A stretch of DNA of 64,000 bases from NCBI RefSeq assembly GCF_033283405.1, contig NZ_JAWMQR010000013.1:1-64000 (forward strand). Direction: 5' to 3'. The notes beneath the pieces are model-generated. The model was given only the letters and a program-made list of their open reading frames with translations, searched no databases and had not been told where the DNA came from. The position numbers were made by a program, and so were the translations under genes. Shown here one piece after another: positions 32,679 to 41,802 of the stretch. Positions within the stretch are counted from its first letter, which is position 1. Each line of letters opens with the position of its first letter. This DNA comes from Halioxenophilus sp033283405. GTDB taxonomy: Bacteria > Pseudomonadota > Gammaproteobacteria > Pseudomonadales > Cellvibrionaceae.

Positions 32679-32818
32679 AGGAGCTCCCGGCGTGTCGATG
32701 TTGAATCTGTCTGAAGTCGGTAGTCGGGCCGGGTGTAACGCGACTGCACCCGGCTGAAAAGGGCGCTAAGCATAGCAGAATGGCCGCCGGGCCACTAACC
32801 CCAACGGCGGATTGTTGC

Positions 32819-34138
32819 TCAGCCGTTGGTGAGCGGCTTGATGAATACTTTGGAACGGCGCTGCAGGTTATAGAGCGACTGCTTCTGCGCTGGCAGCTGA
32901 GTGAGTTCAGCGGCCCTGAAGCCGTGCTCGATAAACCAGTGGGCGGTTTGTGTGGTAAGCACAAACAGTGAGGTGTAACCCTGGCTGCGCGCCTGTTGCT
33001 CGACGTAGCCCATCAGTTTGGCGCCCAGCCCCTTACCCTGGAAGCCGGGATGGGTGGCCACGGCTGCAACTTCGGCCATGTCGCTCTCGCCATAACCGTA
33101 GAGGCCGCAACAGCCGATGATCATGCCGTCGATCTCAAGCACATAGAAGCGATTGATCTCCGCCTCGAGCAGCTCCCGGGAGCGGCGCACCAGAATACCT
33201 TGCTCCTCCAGTGGCGCGATCAGGGCCAGAATGCCGCCGACGTCGTCGATGGTCGCCCGCCTTACCACCTCATAACTGTCGCTATGCACCAGGGTGCCGC
33301 TGCCGTCGCGGGTAAAGAGCTCCTCGATTAGAGCGCCGTCTTCGATGTAACTGACGATTTGAGCCCGGGGTACACCCTGGTTGCAGGCCTGGTAGCAGGC
33401 TTTTAAGGCGGAGCTGGCGTCGGAGGCGGCAATACTGGCGTCGTTCAAGTAGTAGCGGCATTCGGAGACGCTGACCTGGCGTAACAGCTCGCCATCTTCC
33501 ATATAGAGGCCGTCGGGCTCCACGAAAACGATCAATTTGTCGGCGTTAAGCGCGGTGGCGACGCGGGTGGCGACATCCAGAGAGCTGACGTTGAACAACT
33601 CACCGGTGGCGGAAAAACCAATGGGCGAGGTGATCACTACTGCGCGGGCGTTGAGGGCGGCCTCTATGCTCTCGGCTTCGATCTTGCGCACCTTACCGGT
33701 GAAATGAAAATCGACGCCATCGATCACCCCCTTGGGCATGCCGACCACATAGTTACCGCTGGCCACCCGGATTTCGGCATTGTACATGGGTGAATTGGGC
33801 ATACCGGTAGAGAGCGCGGCTTCAACATAGAAGCGGGTTTCGCCCACTGCCTGCAATACCAGGGGCAGGGCCGCCTCATCGGTGATGCGCTGCTCGTTCA
33901 CAAACGGGCTCTCGATGCCTTCGCGCTGCAGCCGTTCATTAATTTGCGGCCTGGCGCCGTGCACGATGACCAGCCGAATACCCAGGCTGTGCAGCAGGGT
34001 GAGATCCTGAATGATGGTGTAAAAATTGGGGTGCAGTACCGCCTCACCTGGCAGGTAGATAACAAAGGTTTTGCCCCGGTAAGAGTTGATATAGGGCGAT
34101 GAGGCGCGAAACCAGGTGATGTGATCAAATTGGCTCAA
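32819..34138 (-). CDS. argA: N-acetylglutamate synthase
   Basis: 439 residues: an amino-acid-kinase-fold domain (1-290; F-V-I-Y-L-P-G-E-A, V-I-V-H-G-A-R-P-Q) plus a C-terminal GNAT domain (about 295-439; V-A-A-V-A-T-H-P-G-F-Q-G-K-G-L-G binds acetyl-CoA). It catalyses the first step of arginine synthesis, usually feedback-inhibited by arginine. argE lies upstream in the same direction, 219 bp away. Confidence 0.96.
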   Translation of the reverse strand: MSQFDHITWFRASSPYINSYRGKTFVIYLPGEAVLHPNFYTIIQDLTLLHSLGIRLVIVHGARPQINERLQREGIESPFVNEQRITDEAALPLVLQAVGETRFYVEAALSTGMPNSPMYNAEIRVASGNYVVGMPKGVIDGVDFHFTGKVRKIEAESIEAALNARAVVITSPIGFSATGELFNVSSLDVATRVATALNADKLIVFVEPDGLYMEDGELLRQVSVSECRYYLNDASIAASDASSALKACYQACNQGVPRAQIVSYIEDGALIEELFTRDGSGTLVHSDSYEVVRRATIDDVGGILALIAPLEEQGILVRRSRELLEAEINRFYVLEIDGMIIGCCGLYGYGESDMAEVAAVATHPGFQGKGLGAKLMGYVEQQARSQGYTSLFVLTTQTAHWFIEHGFRAAELTQLPAQKQSLYNLQRRSKVFIKPLTNG

Positions 34139-34357
34139 GGTCTTCTCTTATACAGTGTCTGGGCAAATTGAGGGTTATTGCAAAGTTAGGAATTCTACCG
34201 CGCCGGCGGAAAACCACAAAAGTAATCGCGTTTTGCTGTGCTGGGGTTGGCTCAGTGGGGGATGGTTACTACCCGGTGCGCACTGATGAGTAACCACGGC
34301 GGCAATTGTCACTGACCGGGCGCGAGCTTGATTGCTTGTCTGCCCGCACCAACACCC

Positions 34358-35515
34358 TTACAGACAGTAGTGGGCAATAACGGATTTAAGCGTTTCCACC
34401 GCGGTGAGCGCCTGCCCTATCTCGATAAATTCGTTGGGTTGGTGGGCCTGGTCGATATTGCCCGGGCCCAGCACTATGGTTTCGTGGCCAAGGCTCTGTA
34501 GATAGGGGGCTTCGGTGGCAAAGGCAACCGCTTCTGAAGCATAGCCGGTGAGTTGTTCGGCCTTTTGTACCAAGCTTGATTGCAGAGACTCTTCGTAGGC
34601 GGGTACCCCCGGGAAGAGGCTCTCGAGCACCACCTGCATGCCGGTCTCCTCTTTTAAGCGCAGCAGGCGATGTTCCAGCGTGTGGCGCAACTCGTCGAGA
34701 TTCATACCCGGCAGGGGGCGAATATCGAAATGGAGCTCGCAATGGCCACAAATGCGGTTGGGGTTGTCACCACCGTGGATGTAACCGGGGTTGAGTGTTG
34801 GGGTTGCCACAGCGAACATAGGGTTGCGATGGTTTTTCTGCAGTTCACTGCGAAATGCCAGTAGCTCATTGAAAACCAGGTGCATATCTTCCATGGCATT
34901 GCGACCAAGAGCTGGATTGGAGGAGTGACCGCTGTGGCCGGTAACCCGGATCGCCTCCATCATAATGCCCTTATGAGCGCGAATCGGCTTTAGCCCGGTA
35001 GGTTCGCCAATAACGGCATAGCGGCCGGTAGGTCGCCCCAGTTTTACCAACTCGCGGGCGCCGCACATCGATGACTCTTCATCGGCGGTAGCCAGCAACA
35101 TAAGCGGCGCCCGCAACGGCTGGTTGGTGAAGGCGCTGGCGGCGGCAATGGCAACCGGGAAAAATCCCTTCATGTCGGTTGCTCCCAGACCGTACCAGCG
35201 ATCCTCGCTCTCCTGCAGTCGGAAGGGATCCTGTTGCCACAAGCTATCATCGTAGGGGACGGTATCAGTATGGCCGGCTAGCACCAGGCCGCCGGGGCCC
35301 CGGCCGAGGGTGGCCAACAGATTGACCTTGCCGGGCTGCTCGGCTACCGGTAGCAGTTCACAGGTGAAACCTAACTGCGTGAGCCATTCGGCCAACTGCT
35401 CGACCACGGCCCGGTTGCTGCAATCCAGATGGGGCAGTGCACTGGAGATTGAGGGTATGGCAACCAGGCTGGATAATTGGCCTTTTAATTGTGCGGTTAA
35501 ATCGTGTTTACTCAT
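34358..35515 (-). CDS. argE: Acetylornithine deacetylase
   Basis: 385 residues, M20 metallopeptidase fold, releasing ornithine from N-acetylornithine. Zinc and catalytic residues appear in L-A-G-H-T-D-T-V-P, the T-A-D-E-E-S-S region, V-I-G-E-P-T-G-L and the late L-G-P-G-N-I-D-Q-A-H-Q-P-N-E. The dimerisation insert begins near H-S-G-H-S-S-N-P. Same orientation as argA; both belong to the arginine pathway. Confidence 0.96.
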   Translation of the reverse strand: MSKHDLTAQLKGQLSSLVAIPSISSALPHLDCSNRAVVEQLAEWLTQLGFTCELLPVAEQPGKVNLLATLGRGPGGLVLAGHTDTVPYDDSLWQQDPFRLQESEDRWYGLGATDMKGFFPVAIAAASAFTNQPLRAPLMLLATADEESSMCGARELVKLGRPTGRYAVIGEPTGLKPIRAHKGIMMEAIRVTGHSGHSSNPALGRNAMEDMHLVFNELLAFRSELQKNHRNPMFAVATPTLNPGYIHGGDNPNRICGHCELHFDIRPLPGMNLDELRHTLEHRLLRLKEETGMQVVLESLFPGVPAYEESLQSSLVQKAEQLTGYASEAVAFATEAPYLQSLGHETIVLGPGNIDQAHQPNEFIEIGQALTAVETLKSVIAHYCL

Positions 35516-35844
35516 AAAGGCCGCCCATTGGCATCAAAATCATAATGCAATCCTAACGCAACAGTGTTGGAAAACCACTTTATTAAACCTATAAATCCGT
35601 AAAGTGATATAAAAAATTAAAAGTGAGTTGTCCTGGGACGCAATTGATGTCGAGCAGTCTCGATTCTGCCAATCCCGGAAGAGGTTGGGCTGTGAAGCGG
35701 GAGGTTGCGGTGTTAAGCTTCTGCCACAGGCGATTTTGACGCACGCCCGTTAAATAAAAGCATTAAATAAAAAACGGTACGAATTCTCTCTGCCTAATCA
35801 ACGCTCTTCTGTGTTGTATTCTGATCAGATCAGAGGATCTTTAA
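35516..35844. other. Divergent promoter region between argE and the cheC-like gene
   Basis: 329 bp without a gene. It includes CACTTTA and TAAAGTG about 17 bp apart (around 35575-35605) and CTGATCAGATCAGAGGAT just before the cheC-like start. Promoters for both directions should be here; none could be fixed with confidence. Confidence 0.35.
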
Positions 35845-36477
35845 ATGACCGACACCAATCCCGCGCATTTTAACGAATTGGAAACCGACGCCGCACTGGA
35901 AATTATGAATATCAGTGTTGGCCGTGCCTGTAATAGTTTGGCCTTAATGACCGGCAGTGAAGTCTATCTCTCAATACCGGAGATCGCCTTTAACTATTTC
36001 GATAGCGACTATCTCGGTGATATGGATATCTGCAGCGCGGTTAGCCAACGTTTTCGTGGCGACATGAATGGCGTGACCATGATCTTTTTTCCCATCGATA
36101 TGGCTCAGAAATTAATGGTGGCGTTTATTGGCAGCCACAATACCGAAGGCATAGATCTGGAGGTGTTGGAGCGGGATGCGCTGCTGGAGATTGGCAACAT
36201 CATTCTGAACGCCTGTATTGGTAGCATGGTCAATCTGTTGGATTGCAAATTAAATGCGGAGCTGCCCAGTTATCATAAAGGCGATATTCAGCAGATAGTG
36301 CGCAACGCCGGTATCCGTGGCAAATACACCATGATGCTGAAGACCCATATCGAAATTTCAGACCTGGATATTAATGGTCACTTGACTATGGTGCTCGATT
36401 CCGATTCCTGTGAAAAATTCCAGGCGTTGATTGCTGCGTATTTGCAGGTTTATCTGAAGGCCAAGAATTTAAATTAA
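35845..36477 (+). CDS. CheC-type chemotaxis phosphatase with two active sites
   Basis: 210 residues. The CheC/CheX/FliY phosphatase consensus D/S-x3-E-x2-N-x22-P occurs twice and completely: D15-E19-N22-P45 and D111-E115-N118-P141. Proteins with two sites are CheC-like and dephosphorylate CheY-type receivers; single-site CheX is thereby excluded. No receptor or CheA/CheW genes are near. The neighbour is a receiver protein (39109-39468), an obvious candidate substrate. Its 3' end overlaps the PAS-GGDEF-EAL gene by 9 bp, tail to tail. Start ATG after AGAGGATCTTTAA. Confidence 0.85.
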   Translation: MTDTNPAHFNELETDAALEIMNISVGRACNSLALMTGSEVYLSIPEIAFNYFDSDYLGDMDICSAVSQRFRGDMNGVTMIFFPIDMAQKLMVAFIGSHNTEGIDLEVLERDALLEIGNIILNACIGSMVNLLDCKLNAELPSYHKGDIQQIVRNAGIRGKYTMMLKTHIEISDLDINGHLTMVLDSDSCEKFQALIAAYLQVYLKAKNLN

Positions 36478-39048
36478 ACGGCTGCTGTTACTTTTCGATG
36501 CGTTGATATCAACGCTGCTGCCACTGCTGACAAAACGCGCGAATTCCGTCATGGTGAGGGGTTTGGAGTAGAGGAAGCCCTGGTGTCGATAGCAACCGAG
36601 GTTGGTCAATGCCAGTTTCTGTTGCGGTGTTTCGACACCCTTGCCAATAAATTGCCAATCCATGCTTTTACACACTTCGGCTATGGTGGCCACCAGTATC
36701 TGATTCTGCCGGTTTTTATCGATATCCAGCACCACTGAGCGGTCCAGCTTGATCGCCGCCAACGGCAGCTGCGTCAGCCTTTGCAGTGGCAAATAAGCGC
36801 TGCTGAAGTCATCCAAAATAATGGCAAAGCCTTTGCGTTGCAGACGAATAAGCACCGGTAGAATCGACACAAAGCAGCCGTTCAGTGTTTTTTCCGAAAC
36901 CTCCAGTTGCAACTGTTCGCACTCGATCCCGTGCTTGTGCAGGAGGCGGGTGATATCGACTTCAAAATTGTTGGCCAGCAGCTGGTTGGCCGATAAATTC
37001 ACCGAAATTTTGGCACTGCCGGTGTGTGCGCTGGTGCTAATACAGCCGCGAATAAATTGACAGATTTTGGTGAATACCAGTTGTGTGAACTGACCGGCGA
37101 AGCGGCTCTTGTCGAGTATGCTGATGAAGTGGTTGGGGTAGAGCAGCCCCTGTTGCGGGTGTTGCCAGCGCACCAGAGACTCGGCGTAGAGCTGTGACTG
37201 GCCCTCCTGCAGCGTTAACGGCTGAAAATAGAGGTGGAACTGATCATTGCTGATCGCCTCCTGCAGATCGAGCTCCAGTGCCCGGCTCGCCTCAGCGGTG
37301 CGGTTCATCTGCTGATTAAAAAATACCGACGCATCGCGGTGGTTGGATTTGGCAGAGTAGAGCGCCATGTCGGCGCATTTGATAAGCTCTTCGGCGGAAT
37401 CGGCATCACTGGGGTAGAGGGCAATACCAATACTGGTGGTGACGGTCACCTGGCCGCCATCCAGATCAATGGGCGCGCCCATCGCTTCGACAATACGGCG
37501 TGAGACCACCATCAGATCTTTCAGTTGGTCGAATTTGGGAATCAGCACAAAAAACTCATCGCCACCAATGCGGGCAATTAAGTTGGATTCCCGTAAACAG
37601 TGCTGCAAACGGTTGGCAACCGCGATCAACACGCGGTCGCCGGCATCGTGGCCGTAGGTGTCATTGACCGCTTTAAAGCCGTTTAAATCGAGCGCCAGCA
37701 GGGCAAAGGGCTCCTGGCTGCGGCTATTGGCTTTAATTTGCCGGGTTAAGTTGTCGTGGAAGTGGCGGCGGTTGGAGAGCCCGGTCAACACATCGTGATA
37801 GGCCAGCCGCTCTATCTCTTCCTGGTTGGTGCGCTGTTGGGTAATGTCGGTAAAGGTGCCAACGAAGCCGCTGATGTTGTCGTTGCTGTCGTGTTCGGCC
37901 ATCAGATGGCCCAGCACCCAAATACTCTGGCCACTGGGCAATGCCCGCCGCAATTTAAACTCCTCCTTAAAACCACCTTTGCGCGAGCGGACGTTATGCC
38001 AGCCGGTGGTTATTTTGTCTTTGTCGTTCTTGTCTAGAAAATCGAGCCAGGATAAATGGTGCAGTTCGCTAACATGGCAGCCGGTCATACGCATCCAGGT
38101 CTCATTGGCGTACAACACAACGCCTTTGTCGCTGGTGCGAAAAATGCCCACCGGGGCAATTTTGGCCAGTGTCTGGAAGCGGTTTTCACTCTCCAGAAAA
38201 TTGCGTTCGGTTTCGACTAAGTGGCTGCAGTCGCGAATGACCAGAATTATTTTGATGTCATCGTCGGCGTGGCTGATGGAAAATTTAATATCGACCGGAA
38301 TGGAGCGGCCCTCGGCGTTCATTAGCCGGGTATTGACCGAGGGTACGTGCAGGTTGGCCTGCCGTTCGCTGGCGGAATCCAAAGCCAGCATCAGCCGGTC
38401 GTAGAGGGTGGAGCTGTGCTCATCGCGCTCTTTGGGTAACAACTCTCTGAGGGTGAGCCGCTCCAGTTGTTCGTGGCTGTGACCAAGCAGCGTGGTGGCC
38501 GAGGCGTTGGCCAGTTCGATATGCTCATTTTTGGCAAATACCAAAATGGCATCGCCGGTATTTTCAATGATGCGGGTGAGCTGCTCGAGGGCGACCTCTT
38601 TTTGTTGGCTTTGGCGCCGGAAATTAGCCGCAACCCGTTTTAGCCAGTTCTCTTTAATGACGGCGGTTGTAATGTCGTACACCACCAGTTCACAAAAAAT
38701 ATCCTGGTCGAGTTCCAGCGGTCGAATGGTAATCACCTGCTGCAGGCGATAGAGATCGTTGCCTAAATATTTAGGGTCGTAGAGCGGCAGTGGGCTGGGG
38801 TTGAAGGAGTTGGAGAGCCGCGCTGGCAGGTTGGCGTGCACGGCATCGTGGCAGCACTCCAACAGACGCGAATTTTGCAATTCGCCAAAGAGTTCGGCCA
38901 AGGGTTGGTTCAGTGCCTGCTCGGGTTGTTTGCCCGAGCGCAGATAAAGCCAATCGTTTAAATATTTTACGCACAGCGATTTGTCGAGCAGCATCACGCC
39001 AAGCTCTAGCGAATCCACCACCTGTTTATATGTCGGTAAGCTAGGCAT
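36469..39048 (-). CDS. PAS-GGDEF-EAL signalling protein
   Basis: 859 residues with no membrane segment: a sensory PAS-like region (about 5-150), two further PAS domains (about 165-285 and 300-410), then GGDEF and EAL. The cyclase site A-R-I-G-G-D-E-F is intact. The upstream inhibitory site reads R-E-S-N instead of R-x-x-D, so product inhibition may be lost. The EAL domain has E-S-L in place of E-A-L, D-D-F-S-S-A-Y in place of D-D-F-G-T-G-Y, and G-K-G-V-E-T in place of A-E-G-V-E-T, so phosphodiesterase activity is doubtful although the catalytic lysine (I-K-L-D-R-S) and Q-G-F-L remain. Probably a c-di-GMP synthase. It lies 60 bp after the receiver gene in the same direction. Confidence 0.9.
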   Translation of the reverse strand: MPSLPTYKQVVDSLELGVMLLDKSLCVKYLNDWLYLRSGKQPEQALNQPLAELFGELQNSRLLECCHDAVHANLPARLSNSFNPSPLPLYDPKYLGNDLYRLQQVITIRPLELDQDIFCELVVYDITTAVIKENWLKRVAANFRRQSQQKEVALEQLTRIIENTGDAILVFAKNEHIELANASATTLLGHSHEQLERLTLRELLPKERDEHSSTLYDRLMLALDSASERQANLHVPSVNTRLMNAEGRSIPVDIKFSISHADDDIKIILVIRDCSHLVETERNFLESENRFQTLAKIAPVGIFRTSDKGVVLYANETWMRMTGCHVSELHHLSWLDFLDKNDKDKITTGWHNVRSRKGGFKEEFKLRRALPSGQSIWVLGHLMAEHDSNDNISGFVGTFTDITQQRTNQEEIERLAYHDVLTGLSNRRHFHDNLTRQIKANSRSQEPFALLALDLNGFKAVNDTYGHDAGDRVLIAVANRLQHCLRESNLIARIGGDEFFVLIPKFDQLKDLMVVSRRIVEAMGAPIDLDGGQVTVTTSIGIALYPSDADSAEELIKCADMALYSAKSNHRDASVFFNQQMNRTAEASRALELDLQEAISNDQFHLYFQPLTLQEGQSQLYAESLVRWQHPQQGLLYPNHFISILDKSRFAGQFTQLVFTKICQFIRGCISTSAHTGSAKISVNLSANQLLANNFEVDITRLLHKHGIECEQLQLEVSEKTLNGCFVSILPVLIRLQRKGFAIILDDFSSAYLPLQRLTQLPLAAIKLDRSVVLDIDKNRQNQILVATIAEVCKSMDWQFIGKGVETPQQKLALTNLGCYRHQGFLYSKPLTMTEFARFVSSGSSVDINASKSNSSRLI

Positions 39049-39108
39049 AGTGCTAAAAACTTCGCTGATTAATCAGGCTGTGGATGTGATTTGCAGCAGG
39101 CTCGGCCA

Positions 39109-39468
39109 TCAGAGGCTATCTTTGCAAAATTGCGAGATGGCCTCTTGATTAATGGGCTTATTAAGAAAGACTAATCCCTGATCGGTAGCCCGGCTTTTCA
39201 GCGTGTTTTGAATGTTGGCCGTAAGCAGCGCCATTTTGCCGATCTTGCCCAGGCTTGCCAGCTGCTCGGCCAGTTCAAGGCCATCCATACCGGGCATGTT
39301 ATAGTCGATAATTGCGACATCAATATGATCACACTGATTCGTGCGTTGCAGAGCATCGGCGCCATTGGTGGCTTGAATAATCTCAGCGCCCGGCTCCAGG
39401 GATTGGACAATTTCGGCCAGCATGAGTCGGCTGACCATGCTGTCGTCGACGAGCAGACATCTTTTCAT
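39109..39468 (-). CDS. CheY-like stand-alone receiver protein
   Basis: 119 residues, one receiver domain and no output domain. The acidic pair D8-D9 (L-V-D-D-S), phospho-acceptor in I-I-D-Y-N-M-P-G-M-D-G, Thr in L-L-T-A-N and Lys in L-N-K-P-I are all present, so it should be phosphorylatable. No histidine kinase is adjacent. With the CheC-type phosphatase and the PAS-GGDEF-EAL protein it makes a three-gene phospho/c-di-GMP module. Confidence 0.9.
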   Translation of the reverse strand: MKRCLLVDDSMVSRLMLAEIVQSLEPGAEIIQATNGADALQRTNQCDHIDVAIIDYNMPGMDGLELAEQLASLGKIGKMALLTANIQNTLKSRATDQGLVFLNKPINQEAISQFCKDSL

Positions 39469-39587
39469 ATGCCTTTCCGCTAAGACCCAGTTGATAATTT
39501 TTTTGTGATTGCCTGTTAAGCATAGACAGGTTTGTGGTGCTCGCCAAAGGGCTTTTTGCGCCGCTGGCGTTAAATTTTGTCTAGCAA

Positions 39588-39632
39588 ATAGCGTTAATTA
39601 TTAATGCAACTAAAAATTTAAATTAACGCTAT
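39588..39632. repeat. Perfect 12-bp inverted repeat
   Basis: ATAGCGTTAATT (39588-39599) and AATTAACGCTAT (39621-39632) with a 21-bp AT-rich spacer, in the 541-bp gene-free gap between the receiver gene and the GspE-type gene. It could be an operator or an attachment-like structure. Confidence 0.6.
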
Positions 39633-39667
39633 ATTTCAGAAATAAAAGCAAAAATTAATTCTCAATG

Positions 39668-39697
39668 TTAGCGCCTAAATTCACACGTAGGCGCTAA
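39668..39697. repeat. Perfect 10-bp inverted repeat
   Basis: TTAGCGCCTA (39668-39677) and TAGGCGCTAA (39688-39697), loop AATTCACACG. It shares TTAGCG/AGCGTTA character with the preceding dyad. No T-tract, so not a rho-independent terminator. Confidence 0.6.
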
Positions 39698-39867
39698 TTG
39701 AGTATTTGATAAATTTTGTCGCCGGCGAGAGAAAATTTGACAGGTTGTTGTAGGGCCGGGCGGCCGTATGTCGTCTGATTCGTTATTTCCCTGGTAGGGG
39801 TCTCTCTTGCTGTTGGTTAAAAAATGATCACTTGGTGCAGGGGTTGATGGCTCCACCTTTGCGGGAG

Positions 39868-39876
39868 TTATCCACA
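39868..39876 (+). promoter_or_regulatory. Single DnaA-box consensus
   Basis: TTATCCACA, an exact 9-mer DnaA box, 142 bp before the GspE-type gene. It is alone, so this is not an origin; it may be regulatory or coincidental. Confidence 0.4.
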
Positions 39877-40009
39877 TCCTTACCCCAGAAAACTGTGGGT
39901 GACTGCTGTTCACGGGGGCGGCAATTTGCTTAAAGCGTCACCAGCATTACAATTCATACATTTCATTGCTAGTTCAGTGGCCGCAGGATGTAGGCCGTAG
40001 GAGACTCAT

Positions 40010-41764
40010 TTGGCAGATCGACGCATAGAGTTGCGCACATGTTTGGATGATCTGGTGGCCGATGGCCGCCTGGATCAGGGGGATGCCAATGTGCTGGCCG
40101 GCACGCCGCGCTCCCGCGAGCAGGCGCTGATGCATCCGCTGGCGTTTATTGCCAGCCAGGAGTTGGAGGACCTCGCTCATCCGGGTAAAAAGCTGAGCGA
40201 TGAACAGCTCAGCGAGTGGCTGGCCGAAAAGGCCAAGCTGCCCCTCTATCATATAGACCCACTCAAAATCGATGTCGCCAAGGCCACCTCGGTGATGTCC
40301 TACGCCTTTGCCAAGCGGCACGGCATCCTCTGTGTCGAGGTGCGCCAGGACGAAGTGGTGGTGGCCACCGGCCAGCCCTTCACCAGTGAATGGATTCCCC
40401 AGCTGGAGCATGTCAGCCGCAAACAGGTGCGCAAGGTAGTGGCCAGCCCGGCCGATATCGCACGCTACATGGTGGAGTTCTACAGCCTGAGTAACTCCAT
40501 CTCCGGGGCGCGCGGTCTGGGCGGAAACTCCACCGTCACCAATTTTGAACAGCTGCTCGAACTGGGCAGCATGAAGGATCCCGAGGCCAACGATCAGCAT
40601 ATCGTCAATATTGTCGACTGGTTGTTGCAGTACGCCTTCGACCAGCGCGCCAGTGATATCCATATCGAGCCGCGCCGGGAGATCGGCAAGATCCGCTTCC
40701 GTATCGACGGCATTTTGCACCAGGTGTATGAGCTGCCCGGCGCCATCAACACCGCCGTGGTCAGCCGTTTGAAAGTGCTGTCGCGCATGAACGTGGCGGA
40801 GAAGCGCAAACCCCAGGATGGCCGCATTAAAACCAAGCGTGGCGATGGCAGTGAGGTGGAGCTGCGTCTGTCGACCCTGCCCACCGCCTTTGGTGAAAAG
40901 CTGGTGATGCGGATCTTCGATCCAGAAGTGCTACTGCGCAGCTTTAACGACCTGGGGCTGGTGGGCGACGACCTGGCGCTGTGGCAAAAGATGATGCACA
41001 ACCCACACGGTATCATCTTGGTAACCGGCCCCACCGGCTCCGGTAAAACCACCACCCTCTACTCCACCCTCAAACAATTGGCCACCTCCGAGGTAAATGT
41101 CAGTACAGTGGAGGACCCGATCGAGATGGTCGAAGACAGCTTCAATCAGACTCAAGTCAACCCACAGATTGAGTTCGACTTTGCCGCCGGTATCCGCACC
41201 CTCATGCGGCAGGATCCGGACATCATTATGGTGGGCGAGATTCGCGACCTGGAGACCGCGCAAATGGCGGTGCAGGCGGCGCTCACCGGCCACCTGGTGC
41301 TCTCCACCCTGCACACCAACGATGCGCCCTCGGCCATCAGCCGGCTGCTGGATCTGGGCGTGCCCAGCTTTTTGATTAAAAATACTGTGCTTGGGGTAAT
41401 GGCTCAGCGCCTGGTGCGCACCCTCTGCCCGCACTGCAAGGTGCCGGGCACCATTAGCCAGGTCGACTGGGATGCGCTGGTGCGACCTTGGAAGGCGCCC
41501 ATGCCGAAGGTGGTTTATCAGGCGGAGGGGTGCCTGGAGTGCCGCAATACCGGCTACCTGGGTCGCCAGGGGCTCTATGAGATTCTACCGATGACCAGTG
41601 CCGCCGCGACCATGATCAAGCCCGAAACCGATATCAGCCAGCTGCGCAACGCGGCCATGCGCGACGGTATGCGCACCCTGCGCCTGTCGGGAGCCCAAAA
41701 AATTGCCGCCGGGCTGACTACTCTGGAAGAGGTACTGCGCGTGGCGCCACCGCTGGAGCATTAA
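40010..41764 (+). CDS. GspE/PilB-type secretion or pilus assembly ATPase
   Basis: 584 residues, TTG start at 40010 after GTAGGAGACTCA. The N-terminal GspE/MshE-type domain (about 50-160) precedes the ATPase core: Walker A G-P-T-G-S-G-K-T-T-T, Asp boxes around T-V-E-D-P-I-E, Walker B with D-P-D-I-I-M-V-G-E-I-R-D, and the His box H-L-V-L-S-T-L-H-T-N-D-A. The late C-P-H-C and C-L-E-C pairs form the zinc-binding tetracysteine element. No pilus or secretion genes surround it, so which machine it powers is open (type IV pilus, MSHA or type II secretion). Confidence 0.92.
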   Translation: MADRRIELRTCLDDLVADGRLDQGDANVLAGTPRSREQALMHPLAFIASQELEDLAHPGKKLSDEQLSEWLAEKAKLPLYHIDPLKIDVAKATSVMSYAFAKRHGILCVEVRQDEVVVATGQPFTSEWIPQLEHVSRKQVRKVVASPADIARYMVEFYSLSNSISGARGLGGNSTVTNFEQLLELGSMKDPEANDQHIVNIVDWLLQYAFDQRASDIHIEPRREIGKIRFRIDGILHQVYELPGAINTAVVSRLKVLSRMNVAEKRKPQDGRIKTKRGDGSEVELRLSTLPTAFGEKLVMRIFDPEVLLRSFNDLGLVGDDLALWQKMMHNPHGIILVTGPTGSGKTTTLYSTLKQLATSEVNVSTVEDPIEMVEDSFNQTQVNPQIEFDFAAGIRTLMRQDPDIIMVGEIRDLETAQMAVQAALTGHLVLSTLHTNDAPSAISRLLDLGVPSFLIKNTVLGVMAQRLVRTLCPHCKVPGTISQVDWDALVRPWKAPMPKVVYQAEGCLECRNTGYLGRQGLYEILPMTSAAATMIKPETDISQLRNAAMRDGMRTLRLSGAQKIAAGLTTLEEVLRVAPPLEH

Positions 41765-41802
41765 GGGGCTGCCGTGAGTTCTGTGTTGATGACCAATACA
41801 CT

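Noticed and set aside
39868..39876. Replication origin
   Set aside because: Only one DnaA box, with no dnaA/dnaN/gidA context nearby.
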